A stretch of DNA of 64,000 nt. Source: DASRDB01 sp035652815. GTDB taxonomy: Bacteria; Chloroflexota; Ktedonobacteria; Ktedonobacterales; Ktedonobacteraceae. The stretch spans positions 620,001 through 684,000 of the forward strand of contig DASRDB010000003.1 of assembly GCA_035652815.1 (NCBI GenBank). Reading direction: 5' to 3'. This document shows positions 52,039 through 61,419 of the stretch, in pieces. The position numbers were made by a program, and so were the translations under genes. How positions within the stretch are numbered: position 1 is the first letter of the stretch; the number at the start of each line of letters is the position of its first letter. The notes below the pieces were generated by a model. That model saw only the letters and a program-made list of their open reading frames with translations, was not told the origin of the DNA and did not search any database.

Positions 52039-53406
52039 TCAACCGCCTTGCAGGTCGTTATTCACTTTTGTGGCAGCGTTATTCAGAGCGGTTTGCGGGT
52101 CGCTCTTATTCAGCATGACCTCCTGAAGGGCTGTGGCCAGTTCGTTATGAATAGTCGCGTCCTGCGGGCCATAGTAGTCCGCGTAGCCATAGGGAGCGGC
52201 ATCAAAGAGGACCTTGACGTCGGGATGCGATGCAAAGTAGGGAGCATTGGCAAGGCTCTTCAAGGTGGGCAGCGCGAACCCGGCGTTGAGCTGGCTTTCC
52301 TGAACCGTAGCGCCAGTCATGTACTTGATCAGTTGCCACGCGGCATCAGGATGCTTGGTGCCGGAATAGGCAGCCCAGGCATTGGTGAAGATCAGGTCAG
52401 CCCGCTTACCGGTAGGCGCAACCGGCAGGGGAGCGATACCATACTGCACGCTGGGGTAGGTCGAGGCCATATACGGAATAAGCCAGCCACCCTCGATCAC
52501 CATTGCCGCCTTCTGCTTGCCAAAAGCATCGCCATTCCAGGGCGCGCCAACACTCGTCGGCAGCGCACCGGTATTGTTCTTCAAGAAGCTGTCGTAGAAC
52601 TTCAGCGAGTCAACGCCCTGCGTGCTGTTAAAAGCGGCCTGCGTGCCATCTTTGCTTAGGACCGAGCCGCCATCTGCAAACAGGAATGCGCCCCACCGCG
52701 AGGCATCAGCCGACAACACGATGCCATAGACGCCATTGGATGTGCCGGGATTCTTGGTCAGCTTAGCGGCATCGTTCTGCAAATCTTGCCACGTCCAATT
52801 GGCGCTGGGGAAGGGAAGCCCGGCGGCCTGGAACATCTGCTTATTGTAGAAGACGCCGAGCGAGTTCCAGTCTTTGGGCAAACCAAAGACGCTGCCATTG
52901 GTGCAGATGAAGGGGCTTAGCAGCGACGGATAATAATCACTGGCGTTTACATGGTCGCGCGCCATGTAGGGAGAAAGATTGAGCAGCTTGCCAGCACTGA
53001 TGTAGGAGCTGGACATGGCAGGCTGCAAGTAGAAAACGTCAGGAACGGTTCCGCTCGCAACGTTGGCGCGCATCTTGGTCGCATAGTCACCCGGAATGGG
53101 CTGCCAGTTGATCTTGATGTTGGGATGCGATGCCTCAAAGTTTTTCAGATTTTGCTGTACAAGATTGTCTTCAGCCGGAGTCGAAGTCCAGCCGGATACG
53201 GTGAGTGTCACAGTACCACTTTCGGGCGCGGCGGCGGTTGTATTGGTACTACTGGGGCAGGCATTGTAGCTGCTCCCACTCGCCAGGCCCTGCTGGCTCA
53301 CACCGTTATTCCCATTGCCGTTGCCGTTTCCACTGCTTCCACCATTACCACAGGCAGCCAGAAGCAGCATGAGAATGATAAGAAGTGGAACAAAGTATCG
53401 TCTCAT
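52039..53406 (-). CDS. Sugar-binding lipoprotein (MalE-like, family 1)
   Basis: About 455 residues. The lipoprotein signal ends in LLLAAC about 18 residues in, followed by a Gly/Asn linker, then a family 1 solute-binding fold. TLTVSGWTSTPAEDNLVQQN, NWQPIPGDYATKMRANVASG and PDVFYLQPAMSSSYI are the typical N-lobe strands. The sugar is unknown; the adjacent (alpha/alpha)6 glycosidase suggests an alpha-glucoside. I use the second of two adjacent ATGs (53406), 6 bases after GGAGG; a longer upstream frame has no ribosome-binding site. Confidence 0.92.
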   Translation of the reverse strand: MRRYFVPLLIILMLLLAACGNGGSSGNGNGNGNNGVSQQGLASGSSYNACPSSTNTTAAAPESGTVTLTVSGWTSTPAEDNLVQQNLKNFEASHPNIKINWQPIPGDYATKMRANVASGTVPDVFYLQPAMSSSYISAGKLLNLSPYMARDHVNASDYYPSLLSPFICTNGSVFGLPKDWNSLGVFYNKQMFQAAGLPFPSANWTWQDLQNDAAKLTKNPGTSNGVYGIVLSADASRWGAFLFADGGSVLSKDGTQAAFNSTQGVDSLKFYDSFLKNNTGALPTSVGAPWNGDAFGKQKAAMVIEGGWLIPYMASTYPSVQYGIAPLPVAPTGKRADLIFTNAWAAYSGTKHPDAAWQLIKYMTGATVQESQLNAGFALPTLKSLANAPYFASHPDVKVLFDAAPYGYADYYGPQDATIHNELATALQEVMLNKSDPQTALNNAATKVNNDLQGG

Positions 53407-54005
53407 CATAGACCTCCCAGGTGGTTCTTCCTTAAACCACCCAAAAACTTGTAGCATAAATACAGAACTATCAGAAAATTGCGTTACAAAACGCACCTGG
53501 AATATGCAGTGAGCAATGTATTTCTGCCCTACACATATTCACGCTATGCCTACCCCTTAACTAGTTTTGACAAAGGTTGTCAAAAACCGCCTGCTATGGA
53601 TAGACACGGTTTTATACAGGCCTTCGTGTACACGCTTACAAGTCTGTAATGGAGCGAAGGAGATACAGCTCCCTTTAATAGGAAATAAGGATTTTGTCAC
53701 CATCTTTCGTTATACTATTCTAGAGTTTATTGCTCTGTTTATATAGATTCTGGCACCATCCTTACTTCTGCCTATACATAATATTAGTATGTAAAAAAGC
53801 GCTTGTAAAGAGGTATGAGGGCTGTTTCAGGCAAATATCAAGGATCAGAGCGGCAACTCCCAAAGAGGGTGAAATGCATTCAAGTGAGTGGGCGTCAATG
53901 TTTTGCATTCAGTGTGGGGGAATGGAAGACACCCGCAACATAGTGACGGGCACCCCATTCAGGTTCTAGTTTGAACTACACACAAATCTATGCTATAAGA
54001 ACTAT
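53407..54005. other. Long divergent intergenic region
   Basis: About 600 bases between the sugar-binding gene and the NnrS-like gene. It must contain the importer promoter. Near 53921 a fragment GGAAGACACCCGCAACATAG resembles the arm of a family C repeat without its partner. The right end holds the leaderless promoter at 53971-53999. Short open frames lack support. Confidence 0.5.
53971..53999 (+). promoter_or_regulatory. Promoter of the NnrS-like gene, likely leaderless
   Basis: TTGAAC (53971-53976), 17 bases, then TATAAG (53994-53999). The predicted transcription start falls on or next to the ATG at 54006, and there is no ribosome-binding site, so the mRNA probably lacks a leader. Confidence 0.6.
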
Positions 54006-55358
54006 ATGCGATCATTACCTTTAACAAGCGCTGATAATAAAGCGCATATTTCATTTGCTTTGACAAGTCCATATTTGCGGGCGGCCCTGCTGCTGGCAAC
54101 AGGTGGCGGCTTTGCGCTTGCGACAGTGCTGACACTAACACCGCTGTTTGACGTTTCGCTGGGAGCGTGGTGGGTGGCAATGGTACAGACACACGGACAC
54201 CTGCAACTTTATGGATGGGCAGGCTTATTCGTAGAGGGTGTGGCGCTCTATTTTCTGCCACGCCTGCAAGGAACACCGCTTGCCTGGGCCAGGCTACTTC
54301 CCTGGATTTTAGGTGCGCAGGTTGCCAGCTTGCTATTACGCTTCGCAAGCCAACCGCTACTGGCGAGTAATGGCGGGAGCCTATTGGCAATGCTCCTGGT
54401 CCTCAGTGGCATACTGGAAGTGCTGGCCCTGCCCGCCGTCCTGGTCTTGCTCATACGTACCGTGACGAAGCGATCAGCAGCAAAAGGCAAGCTGGAAGGC
54501 ATGCACTCTATCGCACCATTTATTTTTGGTGCTTTCGGGTCGCTGACGCTGGCAAGTATTCTCAATCTGTTGAACTGCATTGCCGCGCTGGCCCAAAACG
54601 GGTTGGTTCCATCTACTGGTGACGAGGCGAATATCCTGCTCGGCCTGTTCGGTTTTCTGGTGCCGGTGGCGCTGGCGATGTCCTCACGCATGCTGCCGCT
54701 CTACGCGCATGTTCAGCCATTTTCCACACGACTGCTTCAGGCGCTTGCCCTCACATATTTCGTAGGTATTCTCTGCTGGTTGCTAGGAGTTCTTCTGCCG
54801 GGGGCATTGCTGCTCGATGTAGGATTGCTGCTTGTTGGCATTGTGATGCTGATCTTTACGGGCTATTTTATGCGCATGTTACGCAACCGGACGCAGGTGC
54901 AGGGGGCGCAATCGGAAAGCCAGCGAGAACGGGCAAGGCAGAGCAGGCGCGAGGAGAAACGACGCTATGGTCCCTATGTGGCGTTGATCGGCTGCGCCTA
55001 TCTCTGGGCATCGTTTGGCGCGCTGTTGATGATAGTTGATAGCATAGTTGCGCTCATATCCGGCAGTTTGCCCATCTCGATTGATGTAATCCGGCATAGT
55101 TTCGCCATCGGTTTTATCACGCTGCTGATCTGCGGTATCTCGGTACGCATGATTCCGGGCTTCTCAGGGAGAACGATTCGCGCAGCAGGACTGGTGATGG
55201 CAACGCTGGTGCTGGGGAATATCGCGGTCGTGCTGCGCGTCGGGTCGCTGCTGCTGGCTCCAGTTTTACCGGGCTTCGATGTGCTATTTGCCCTTTCCGG
55301 TCCGGTGGGATTGGCGCTGGTCGCATGTCTGGCAGTGAATTTGTGGCCTGCGTTGTGA
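54006..55358 (+). CDS. NnrS-like multi-helix membrane protein
   Basis: A 450-residue protein with about 12 predicted membrane helices. The segment MVQTHGHLQLYGWAGLFVEG, followed by ALYFLPRLQGTPL, resembles the NnrS family, heme/copper-containing membrane proteins linked to nitric-oxide stress. Histidines in helices 2-3 and IRHSFAIGFITLLICGISVR fit that family's metal ligands. A basic cytoplasmic loop (about 300-320) separates the halves. The function in this organism is inferred from family only. It has no ribosome-binding site and seems to be read from a leaderless mRNA. Confidence 0.75.
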   Translation: MRSLPLTSADNKAHISFALTSPYLRAALLLATGGGFALATVLTLTPLFDVSLGAWWVAMVQTHGHLQLYGWAGLFVEGVALYFLPRLQGTPLAWARLLPWILGAQVASLLLRFASQPLLASNGGSLLAMLLVLSGILEVLALPAVLVLLIRTVTKRSAAKGKLEGMHSIAPFIFGAFGSLTLASILNLLNCIAALAQNGLVPSTGDEANILLGLFGFLVPVALAMSSRMLPLYAHVQPFSTRLLQALALTYFVGILCWLLGVLLPGALLLDVGLLLVGIVMLIFTGYFMRMLRNRTQVQGAQSESQRERARQSRREEKRRYGPYVALIGCAYLWASFGALLMIVDSIVALISGSLPISIDVIRHSFAIGFITLLICGISVRMIPGFSGRTIRAAGLVMATLVLGNIAVVLRVGSLLLAPVLPGFDVLFALSGPVGLALVACLAVNLWPAL

Positions 55359-55362
55359 TGCC

Positions 55363-55932
55363 TCACTGCCGGGGCGGATCAAGTTGCAGGCCCATCACAT
55401 ACACATCGACAAACTGCCCATGCAGATAAAACTCGCGGGTGATGCATCCCTCTTGAAAAAAGCCGAACTTTTCATAGAGGTGAATGGCGGGAAGGTTATC
55501 GACACGCACACGCAAGTTAATCTTGCGAATGATGCCAGTTTGTCTGGCCCAATCGATCAGGTAAGCGAGCATGCGGCTTCCGATGCTGAAGCCCCAGTAC
55601 TTGCGCAGGACACTCATGCCAAACTCACCCGCATGGCGAGTACGAGGGCGATTACCAGTGCTGAAAGTGAGTGTTCCGGCGATTTCGTCCTCGACTTCGG
55701 CGAGAAGATAAAGACTTGTAGGTGATTGCGCCCCTTGCTGGAGAAAGGCCCGTTCCTGCTCCAGGCTTATCCCGAACTCACCCGGGCCAAAGGTGAGATT
55801 TTCGCTCTCGCTCGCTACCTGTTCAATATATGCCAGCAGCTTTTCAGCATCCTCCGGCTCAGCGCGACGAAGCGTGAGCCGGAGATTGTTTTTCAGGAGC
55901 GTGTGTTGTATCTGGCTTGCATCCTTATACAT
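55363..55932 (-). CDS. GNAT N-acetyltransferase (RimJ/RimL-like)
   Basis: A 189-residue GNAT. NNLRLTLRRAEPEDAEKLLA opens the fold, and the acetyl-CoA region is FGMSVLRKYWGFSIGSRMLA, followed by VRVDNLPAIHLYEKFGFFQE. That is typical of spermidine- or ribosomal-protein-type acetyltransferases. The acceptor is not determinable. It ends 4 bases past the convergent NnrS-like stop, and is downstream of the dienelactone-hydrolase gene on the same strand. Confidence 0.9.
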   Translation of the reverse strand: MYKDASQIQHTLLKNNLRLTLRRAEPEDAEKLLAYIEQVASESENLTFGPGEFGISLEQERAFLQQGAQSPTSLYLLAEVEDEIAGTLTFSTGNRPRTRHAGEFGMSVLRKYWGFSIGSRMLAYLIDWARQTGIIRKINLRVRVDNLPAIHLYEKFGFFQEGCITREFYLHGQFVDVYVMGLQLDPPRQ

Positions 55933-55949
55933 CCCCTCGCTACCTGTCC

Positions 55950-56711
55950 TCAGGAATGAGCGGCAATGAAGGCCAGGACGCGCTTCCAGGCATCGGCGGA
56001 TTCGTTGGCGAATTCTTCGTAGCGGCGGTCGAAGAAGCTGTGCGGCGCGCCGGGATAGATGACGATTTCGTGTTCGATACCCGCTTTGTCCAGGTTTTCA
56101 TCGAGCTGGTGTACCTGCTCCACGGGAATGCCCTGGTCGGCTCCGCCATAGAGGCCGAGGAAAGGATATTTTTCGTGTACGGACTCGTCAAGCACAGTGC
56201 CGTTCGCACCGGGCAACTGGCGCGACAGGCCTGTGTAAAAACCGATGACTCCGGCGAAGCCAAAGTTCTGAGTGCCGGAATACAGGGTAAGCGAACCACC
56301 CATGCAGAAACCAACCACAAAGGTTTTACGTTGCGCGCCCTCGCCTGAATGCAAATAGTCGAGCGCGGCCCGCACATCGTTATAGAAGGTGGGAATCGTC
56401 ATTTGCTGGACATGCGGCCAGTATTCAAAAGGCTCGTCACGCGAGGTGAGGCCAGCAGTGCGACCAAAATAGTCGATGGCAAGGGCGGTTACACCGATCT
56501 CAGCAAAGCGCATTGCCAACTGCTTGTAGAAGTTGTGCAGACCGCGCACATCGGGATAGATGAGGATTTGCGCCTTCCCCGGCTGCGCAGGCCGCGCAAT
56601 GTAGGCAGCAAAGCGGTTGCCATCAGAGGCAGTCAGGACGATGTCTTCTCCATGAGCTACGCCCGCCTCACCCGGTGGTGTTGGTGGAATGGCATTGTCG
56701 TCATAACACAT
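55950..56711 (-). CDS. Dienelactone hydrolase family protein
   Basis: A 253-residue alpha/beta hydrolase. The nucleophile is Cys136 in VGFCMGGS (cysteine, as in true dienelactone hydrolases), the acid is in YGGADQGIP and the histidine in GAPHSFFDR. The catalysed reaction would be ester or lactone hydrolysis, but relatives act on varied substrates. AAAAGGAGAAAC precedes the ATG. The GNAT gene begins 17 bases after its stop, so both form a small operon. Confidence 0.92.
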   Translation of the reverse strand: MCYDDNAIPPTPPGEAGVAHGEDIVLTASDGNRFAAYIARPAQPGKAQILIYPDVRGLHNFYKQLAMRFAEIGVTALAIDYFGRTAGLTSRDEPFEYWPHVQQMTIPTFYNDVRAALDYLHSGEGAQRKTFVVGFCMGGSLTLYSGTQNFGFAGVIGFYTGLSRQLPGANGTVLDESVHEKYPFLGLYGGADQGIPVEQVHQLDENLDKAGIEHEIVIYPGAPHSFFDRRYEEFANESADAWKRVLAFIAAHS

Positions 56712-56818
56712 GAGCTTGTTTCTCCTTTTAAGGTGTGATGCAGGATAATACTTCCATAGGATACACGTTCATCATGTCACAAGGATGGGGGTTTTGCCAA
56801 AGGACGGTAATACAAAAA

Positions 56819-56844
56819 TACCAGGTGTAGCGAAACACCTGGTA
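56819..56844 (-). terminator. Rho-independent terminator of the zinc-ribbon gene
   Basis: TACCAGGTGT and ACACCTGGTA form a perfect 10-base stem with a 6-base loop. On the minus strand it is followed by TTTTTGTATT, as expected for an intrinsic terminator 30 bases after the gene at 56877. Confidence 0.85.
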
Positions 56845-56876
56845 CATCGTTTGAAACTTTTATTAATTTAGAATAA

Positions 56877-57140
56877 TCAGGGCGTCACCGTCGTGGTCGT
56901 GACCTGGGGTACCTGTTTGCCGCAATGGGGGCAGAACTGGGCATCGGGGGCCATGAGCGCGTTGCAGTTGGGGCAGCGCTTCATGAGCCGCTCTTGCATG
57001 AGGGCCTGACGATATTTCAGGCGCGTGCGGAAAAGCCAGGTCGAGACGACAATGACGATCAGGGCCAGGAGAATCACGACCAGGATGACGACCTCAACCG
57101 GAATTTCAGCCAGGACGAGCATGGTCAATACGTTTGCCAT
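56877..57140 (-). CDS. Small membrane protein with C-terminal zinc ribbon
   Basis: An 87-residue protein with one membrane helix (about 12-36) and a cytoplasmic zinc ribbon with CPNC and CPHCGK. Such proteins are common in Chloroflexota and have no settled function. AAGGGGGT lies before the ATG. It is downstream of the YggT-like gene, 37 bases apart, and is followed by a clear terminator. Confidence 0.8.
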   Translation of the reverse strand: MANVLTMLVLAEIPVEVVILVVILLALIVIVVSTWLFRTRLKYRQALMQERLMKRCPNCNALMAPDAQFCPHCGKQVPQVTTTTVTP

Positions 57141-57177
57141 AGGAAGTACCCCCTTTACCTGGAATCTGGCCCGGCAA

Positions 57178-57735
57178 TTATTCGCTGGTTGCGCCGGGCC
57201 GCGAAATGACGGTCTGCAGGAAGAGCCGGAGTACCCAGAAAATCAGCCCATAGACAAGCATGCCGATCAAGGTTGTCCATTCAAAGTAATGGATGGTCGT
57301 CGCGCCGAAGCTGGGATCATGCACGAGGCCTTTGAATGGGAACAGGAACACGTCGGTCAGGCTGTACAGGAAGCTGGCAAAGGGATTGGTCGGATCAGCG
57401 CCGATCAGCTTCAAGATGAAGCGCAGCAGCAGCGCAACCTCCAGCACTACCAGGAACCAGCGCAGGTAGTCGATGATCTTGGCGACGACATAAGAGAAAG
57501 TAAAGGCTTTATCCTCTTCTTCTACCGCCTGTCGCAGGTGCTGCTGGTGCGGATCAACTACAGGGTATCCCTGTGGAGCCTGCTGATACGGTGATTGAGC
57601 AGGAGCATCCTGCGGATATTGAGCATCCGGCACAGGATACTGCTGCCGGTAGGGATATCCGTCAGGCGGAACCTGGTTTTGTGGGTCCCGTCGCATCTCT
57701 ATAGTTGGCTCATTTGCATACGGATCAGGCTGCAT
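57178..57735 (-). CDS. YggT-family-like membrane protein
   Basis: A 185-residue protein. The first ~85 residues are Pro/Gln/Tyr-rich and likely disordered (YPYRQQYPVPDAQYPQDAPA). Membrane segments follow at about 96-118, 132-146 and 160-180, with YLRWFLVVLEVALLLRFILK and GADPTNPFASFLYSLTDVFL matching the YggT pattern of membrane proteins tied to osmotic stress or division. AGGAGGGCAAG precedes the ATG. The pair with the zinc-ribbon gene forms a small operon. Confidence 0.78.
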   Translation of the reverse strand: MQPDPYANEPTIEMRRDPQNQVPPDGYPYRQQYPVPDAQYPQDAPAQSPYQQAPQGYPVVDPHQQHLRQAVEEEDKAFTFSYVVAKIIDYLRWFLVVLEVALLLRFILKLIGADPTNPFASFLYSLTDVFLFPFKGLVHDPSFGATTIHYFEWTTLIGMLVYGLIFWVLRLFLQTVISRPGATSE

Positions 57736-57974
57736 CTTGCCCTCCTCTTCATTTCAATTGTACACTTGTAACAGTTGCCTCTGAAGCGAGCAACTTTTCA
57801 GTTGGATGTATGATTCCAAAGATCATCCATTACAACACGTAGCAAAGGCGTAAAAGATATACTACTCGCAGAACGGAGTAAATCACGCCTCTACTAATCA
57901 CAGTATACTATTAATTACGTTCCCAGGATTGGGGCGAGACCAATTTATTTGCTTTTGTTTGAAGGAGGTCTTTC

Positions 57975-58745
57975 ATGGCGCAATTCGCGGGAAAAGTCGC
58001 GCTGGTGACGGGCGCAGCTTCTGGTATTGGCCTGGCTATCGCGCAGGAACTCGCTGAGCAGGGAGCGCGGGTGACGCTGGCGGATATCGATGTCGAGGGT
58101 GGGCAAAAGGCGGCTTCGCAGCTAGAGGGAGCGCGTTTTGAGAGGGCGGATATGACCAGTTCGCAGGACTTGCAGCGTCTGGTGGCAGATACACTGGCCG
58201 CCGAGGGTCATATCGATATTCTGGTCAACAACGCCGGTATCCAGCATGTCGCGCCGATCCAGGAGTTTCCTGAGGCGAAGTGGCGGCAGATTATCGATAT
58301 CATGCTGACCGCACCGTTTTTGCTGACGAAGGCGGTGCTGCCGGGGATGTATGAGCGCAAATGGGGGCGCATCCTCAATATTGCCTCGGTACATGGCCTG
58401 ATCGCTTCACCGTTCAAATCGGCTTACGTCTCGGCCAAGCATGGGCTGGTTGGCTTAACGAAAGTGACAGCGCTGGAAGGCGGGCCGTATGGCGTGACCT
58501 GCAACGCCATCTGCCCCTCATATGTACGCACAGCGCTGGTAGAGAAACAGATTGCCGACCAGGCGCGCATACATGGCATTCCCGAGTCAGAGGTGGTGGA
58601 GAAAATCATGGTTTCGGAAGGGGCAATCCGCCGTCTGCTGGAACCCAAAGAGGTGGCGCAACTGGCCCTGTACCTCTGCTCTGAGGCGGGAAGCGGCATC
58701 ACAGGCAGCGCGCAGGTGATTGACTGCGGGTGGACTGCCCATTAA
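57975..58745 (+). CDS. 3-hydroxybutyrate dehydrogenase-like short-chain dehydrogenase
   Basis: A 256-residue SDR. TGAASGIG (12-19) binds NAD, DILVNNAGIQHVAPIQEFPE follows, and the active site is in the Ser of IASVHG and Tyr-x-x-x-Lys of YVSAKHG. ICPSYVRTALVEKQI and the C-terminal GSAQVIDCGWTAH match the 3-hydroxybutyrate dehydrogenase group closely. It would interconvert 3-hydroxybutyrate and acetoacetate. GAAGGAGG precedes the ATG. A class II aldolase follows 45 bases later, so they may be cotranscribed. Confidence 0.9.
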   Translation: MAQFAGKVALVTGAASGIGLAIAQELAEQGARVTLADIDVEGGQKAASQLEGARFERADMTSSQDLQRLVADTLAAEGHIDILVNNAGIQHVAPIQEFPEAKWRQIIDIMLTAPFLLTKAVLPGMYERKWGRILNIASVHGLIASPFKSAYVSAKHGLVGLTKVTALEGGPYGVTCNAICPSYVRTALVEKQIADQARIHGIPESEVVEKIMVSEGAIRRLLEPKEVAQLALYLCSEAGSGITGSAQVIDCGWTAH

Positions 58746-58790
58746 TTCTCTTTTTTACGAGCTGCCAGGGCAGCAGAAAGGAACAGGCAC

Positions 58791-59459
58791 ATGGCAAGCG
58801 AACAGGAATTACGAACGCAGCTTGTAGCCGCGATTCAGAGGCTTTTCTCGTCAGGGGTCATGTCGCGCAGTGGGCATGGCAATATGAGCGCGAGGCTGCC
58901 GGGAACCGATCATATGCTGCTGGCCTCGACAGGCGGCGGGAGTATGCCAACGGCGGAGAGCATTCCGGTCGTCACACTGGATGGCGAGGTAGTCTCTGGG
59001 CAACTCGATCCGACTACCCGCGAGATTGTGGCGATGCACGCAGGAGTATACAGGGTGCGGGACGATGTTGGCTCGGTGATGCACACGCACTCGCCTCAAG
59101 TGACCAGCTTCGCGGTGGCGAATAAAGACTTGCCATGCGTTTACGAGGCCTTTTTGCGCTTCGGCATCCTGGAAGATATTCCGGTGGCCGCCTGGGCACC
59201 TCGCGGCTCAAAGGAGTCGGTGACAAACATCGTGGAGCAGCTTGAGAAGCACCCCGGCATTCCGGCGGTGTTGCTCGGCAATCACGGCCTGCTGGCGTTC
59301 GCCCGCGACCCGCTCGCCACAGCGCAGTTGATTATCATCATGGAAGAGGCTGCCGAACTGACACTGAATGCTCGCACCTTAGGCGGCGAGCAGGAATTTC
59401 CTGCCGATGCCCTCGAACGCGAGCGCACGCATATGCGTCAGTTCGGCTCAATGCATTAG
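58791..59459 (+). CDS. Class II aldolase/adducin-family protein
   Basis: A 222-residue zinc-type aldolase. GHGNMSARLPGTDHMLLAST opens the fold, HTHSPQVTSFA supplies two metal-ligand histidines, and the third is in LGNHGLLAFA. Related proteins (FucA, AraD, MtnB) cleave sugar-phosphate aldols or epimerise pentose phosphates; the substrate is not clear here. AAAGGAAC lies before the ATG. It follows the hydroxybutyrate dehydrogenase. Confidence 0.9.
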   Translation: MASEQELRTQLVAAIQRLFSSGVMSRSGHGNMSARLPGTDHMLLASTGGGSMPTAESIPVVTLDGEVVSGQLDPTTREIVAMHAGVYRVRDDVGSVMHTHSPQVTSFAVANKDLPCVYEAFLRFGILEDIPVAAWAPRGSKESVTNIVEQLEKHPGIPAVLLGNHGLLAFARDPLATAQLIIIMEEAAELTLNARTLGGEQEFPADALERERTHMRQFGSMH

Positions 59460-59584
59460 CTGAGTTTGTGCAACGCGTAATCGACAAAGCCTTGAATATG
59501 GTGTTCGTCAGGGGCGTAGTTATCCCTGCGCCTCTGAATGTTGCTTAATTGGCGGCTCATGCCGCTTCCTGTCACGCCCATTTC

Positions 59585-59670
59585 TGTCATACTTCGCGGC
59601 GCTTAGCATCTCCACCCTCGACATGCGATAACACTCGTCATGGAGATGCTTCGCGGCGCTCAGCATGACA
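59585..59670. repeat. Family B palindromic repeat, diverged copy
   Basis: TGTCATACTTCGCGGCGCTT opens the left arm and TTCGCGGCGCTCAGCATGAC closes the right, with GGAGATG/CATCTCC inside. The right end reads CAGCATGACA in place of CAGGATGACA. Confidence 0.75.
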
Positions 59671-59760
59671 TATCCTCTTTCTTTGTTAGAAGTCTTTCTC
59701 GTATCCCTATAAGGAATTCCCGAATAACTTTCCTTCATACAGATTTACGATACGAAACCA

Positions 59761-59789
59761 TTGCGTTTTCTAAAAATCTCAGGTATAAT
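59761..59789 (+). promoter_or_regulatory. Promoter of the DHA2 exporter gene
   Basis: TTGCGT (59761-59766), a 17-base spacer, then the consensus TATAAT (59784-59789). The operator palindrome starts inside the -10 element. Confidence 0.75.
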
Positions 59790-59806
59790 ACGATACAGCA
59801 TCGTAT
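59788..59806. promoter_or_regulatory. TetR-type operator
   Basis: ATACGAT-ACAGC-ATCGTAT is a perfect inverted repeat overlapping the -10 element and start site of the exporter promoter. A further half-site-like ACGATAC lies at about 59748. The TetR gene lies downstream in the same operon, so autoregulation is likely. Confidence 0.75.
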
Positions 59807-59832
59807 CAATAAAAATTACAGGAGCAACAATT

Positions 59833-61419
59833 ATGAAAAGCGCTGCCCGCCCCATGTCTACCTATCGCTGGCTCTCGCTGGCCGCTCTTTGTGTCTGTAT
59901 ATTGATCATTTCGCTCGATGTCACAATTGTAAATGTCGCGCTTCCAACTCTGGCCGAAAAGCTGAAGGCCACCGCCAGCCAACTGCAATGGTTCGTCGAT
60001 GCGTACACGCTGATTTATGCCGGACTGTTATTAACCACCGGAAATCTGGGTGATCGTTTCGGACGAAAACGCGCGCTCATGATCGGCATGCTGCTCTTCG
60101 GCGGAGGGTCGGTCTGGGCAGCTTATGCGACCTCTGCGGAGATACTGATAGCAGCCCGCGCATTGAGCGGTATAGGTGGCGCGTTGATTATGCCCTCGAC
60201 ACTCTCGATTACGGCAAACCTCTTCGCGGATAAGCAGCGGGAAAGCGCGATTGGCGTGCTGACGGGTGTGGGCGGGTTGGGCATTGTGATTGGCCCATTG
60301 CTTGGCGGCTGGCTCCTGGAGCATTTCACCTGGGGAACCGTTTTTCTGATTAACGTGCCCGTCATTCTGGTTGCCCTGCTCGTGAGCTGGTGGCTCATTC
60401 CAGAATCGAAAGACCCGGATGCCTCGCCGCTTGATCCAGTCGGGGCATTGCTCTCCATCGCAGGTTTGATGGCTCTGCTCTACGGCATTATCGAGGTCCC
60501 GACCTATGGTTGGAACAATGCTGGCGTAATTGCTGCATTTATTGCCGCCCCCATTTTGCTGTTAGCGTTCATCGTCTGGGAACTGCGTTGCGCGACCCCT
60601 ATGCTAGATATGAAGCTCTTCCGCAATCCGCGTTTTTCAGCCGCCAGCATGGCATTGACTCTGACCTCGTTCGCGATGGTAGGAACACTCTTCTTCCTGA
60701 CGCAATACCTGCAACTTGTTCTCGGCTATACGCCGTTACAGGCGGGGTTGTGCTTCATACCGCTAGTGGCAGGTCTGATCGTTTCAGCCTCGCTTAGCCC
60801 CTTTGTCAGCAGGAAGCTCGGCACACGAACAACCGTTACCCTCGGTCTAGCTATGACGGCCATTGCTATTGCCTGTTTCGCCTTACTAAACACGAGCAGC
60901 AGCTACCTGGTTATTGGCGCGGTGCTGATACTACTTGGCAAGGGTATTGGCCTGGCGATGGTTCCTGCGACCAACGCCATCATGAGTACATTGCCGCTCG
61001 GAAGGGCCGGTGTTGGCTCCGCAGTCAATGACACGGCCCAGGAAGTCGGCAACGCGCTCGGCGTAGCAGTGCTTGGCAGCGTTCTCGCGGCAGGCTATCA
61101 CGCGGCCATCGATCATCAGGCTGGCATTTCAGCACTGCCAGCAACGTTACGAGCCATTGTTCATGACTCAATAGGTGGAGCAATGGCTGTCGCCTCTCAA
61201 GTGCCCGATCCACTCCGGCACCTCATCACAAATGCCGCGCAGAACGCCTTTATCGATGGTCTTCATCCGACCGCACTCATCGCTACTGTCGTCTCGCTTG
61301 GCGGCGTGTTCATAGCCCTGATCTTCCTGCCTTCACGCTCGAAAGAGGCCGCGCAAGCGGACTTGACGAAGGCTGCATCCACATCTACAATGGAGCAAAA
61401 GGAGGAAGCAGCCATTTGA
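59833..61419 (+). CDS. MFS multidrug exporter, DHA2 (14-helix) family
   Basis: About 528 residues with 14 predicted membrane helices. LDVTIVNVALPTLAEKL in helix 1 is the DHA2 motif D1, and GDRFGRKRALMIG is motif A. GGALIMPSTLSI, GPLLGGWL and NVPVILVALLVSW follow as in EmrB/QacA drug exporters. I start at the ATG at 59833 because AGGAG lies 8 bases upstream; the longer frame would begin within the promoter. The TetR gene overlaps its stop by four bases. Together with the operator this forms a self-regulated drug-resistance module. Confidence 0.93.
   Translation: MKSAARPMSTYRWLSLAALCVCILIISLDVTIVNVALPTLAEKLKATASQLQWFVDAYTLIYAGLLLTTGNLGDRFGRKRALMIGMLLFGGGSVWAAYATSAEILIAARALSGIGGALIMPSTLSITANLFADKQRESAIGVLTGVGGLGIVIGPLLGGWLLEHFTWGTVFLINVPVILVALLVSWWLIPESKDPDASPLDPVGALLSIAGLMALLYGIIEVPTYGWNNAGVIAAFIAAPILLLAFIVWELRCATPMLDMKLFRNPRFSAASMALTLTSFAMVGTLFFLTQYLQLVLGYTPLQAGLCFIPLVAGLIVSASLSPFVSRKLGTRTTVTLGLAMTAIAIACFALLNTSSSYLVIGAVLILLGKGIGLAMVPATNAIMSTLPLGRAGVGSAVNDTAQEVGNALGVAVLGSVLAAGYHAAIDHQAGISALPATLRAIVHDSIGGAMAVASQVPDPLRHLITNAAQNAFIDGLHPTALIATVVSLGGVFIALIFLPSRSKEAAQADLTKAASTSTMEQKEEAAI

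Larger units (their letters stand above)
59460..59832. other. Intergenic region: family B repeat and TetR-controlled promoter
   Basis: 373 bases after the aldolase gene. A diverged family B palindrome occupies 59585-59670, and the exporter promoter and operator lie at 59761-59806. Confidence 0.7.
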
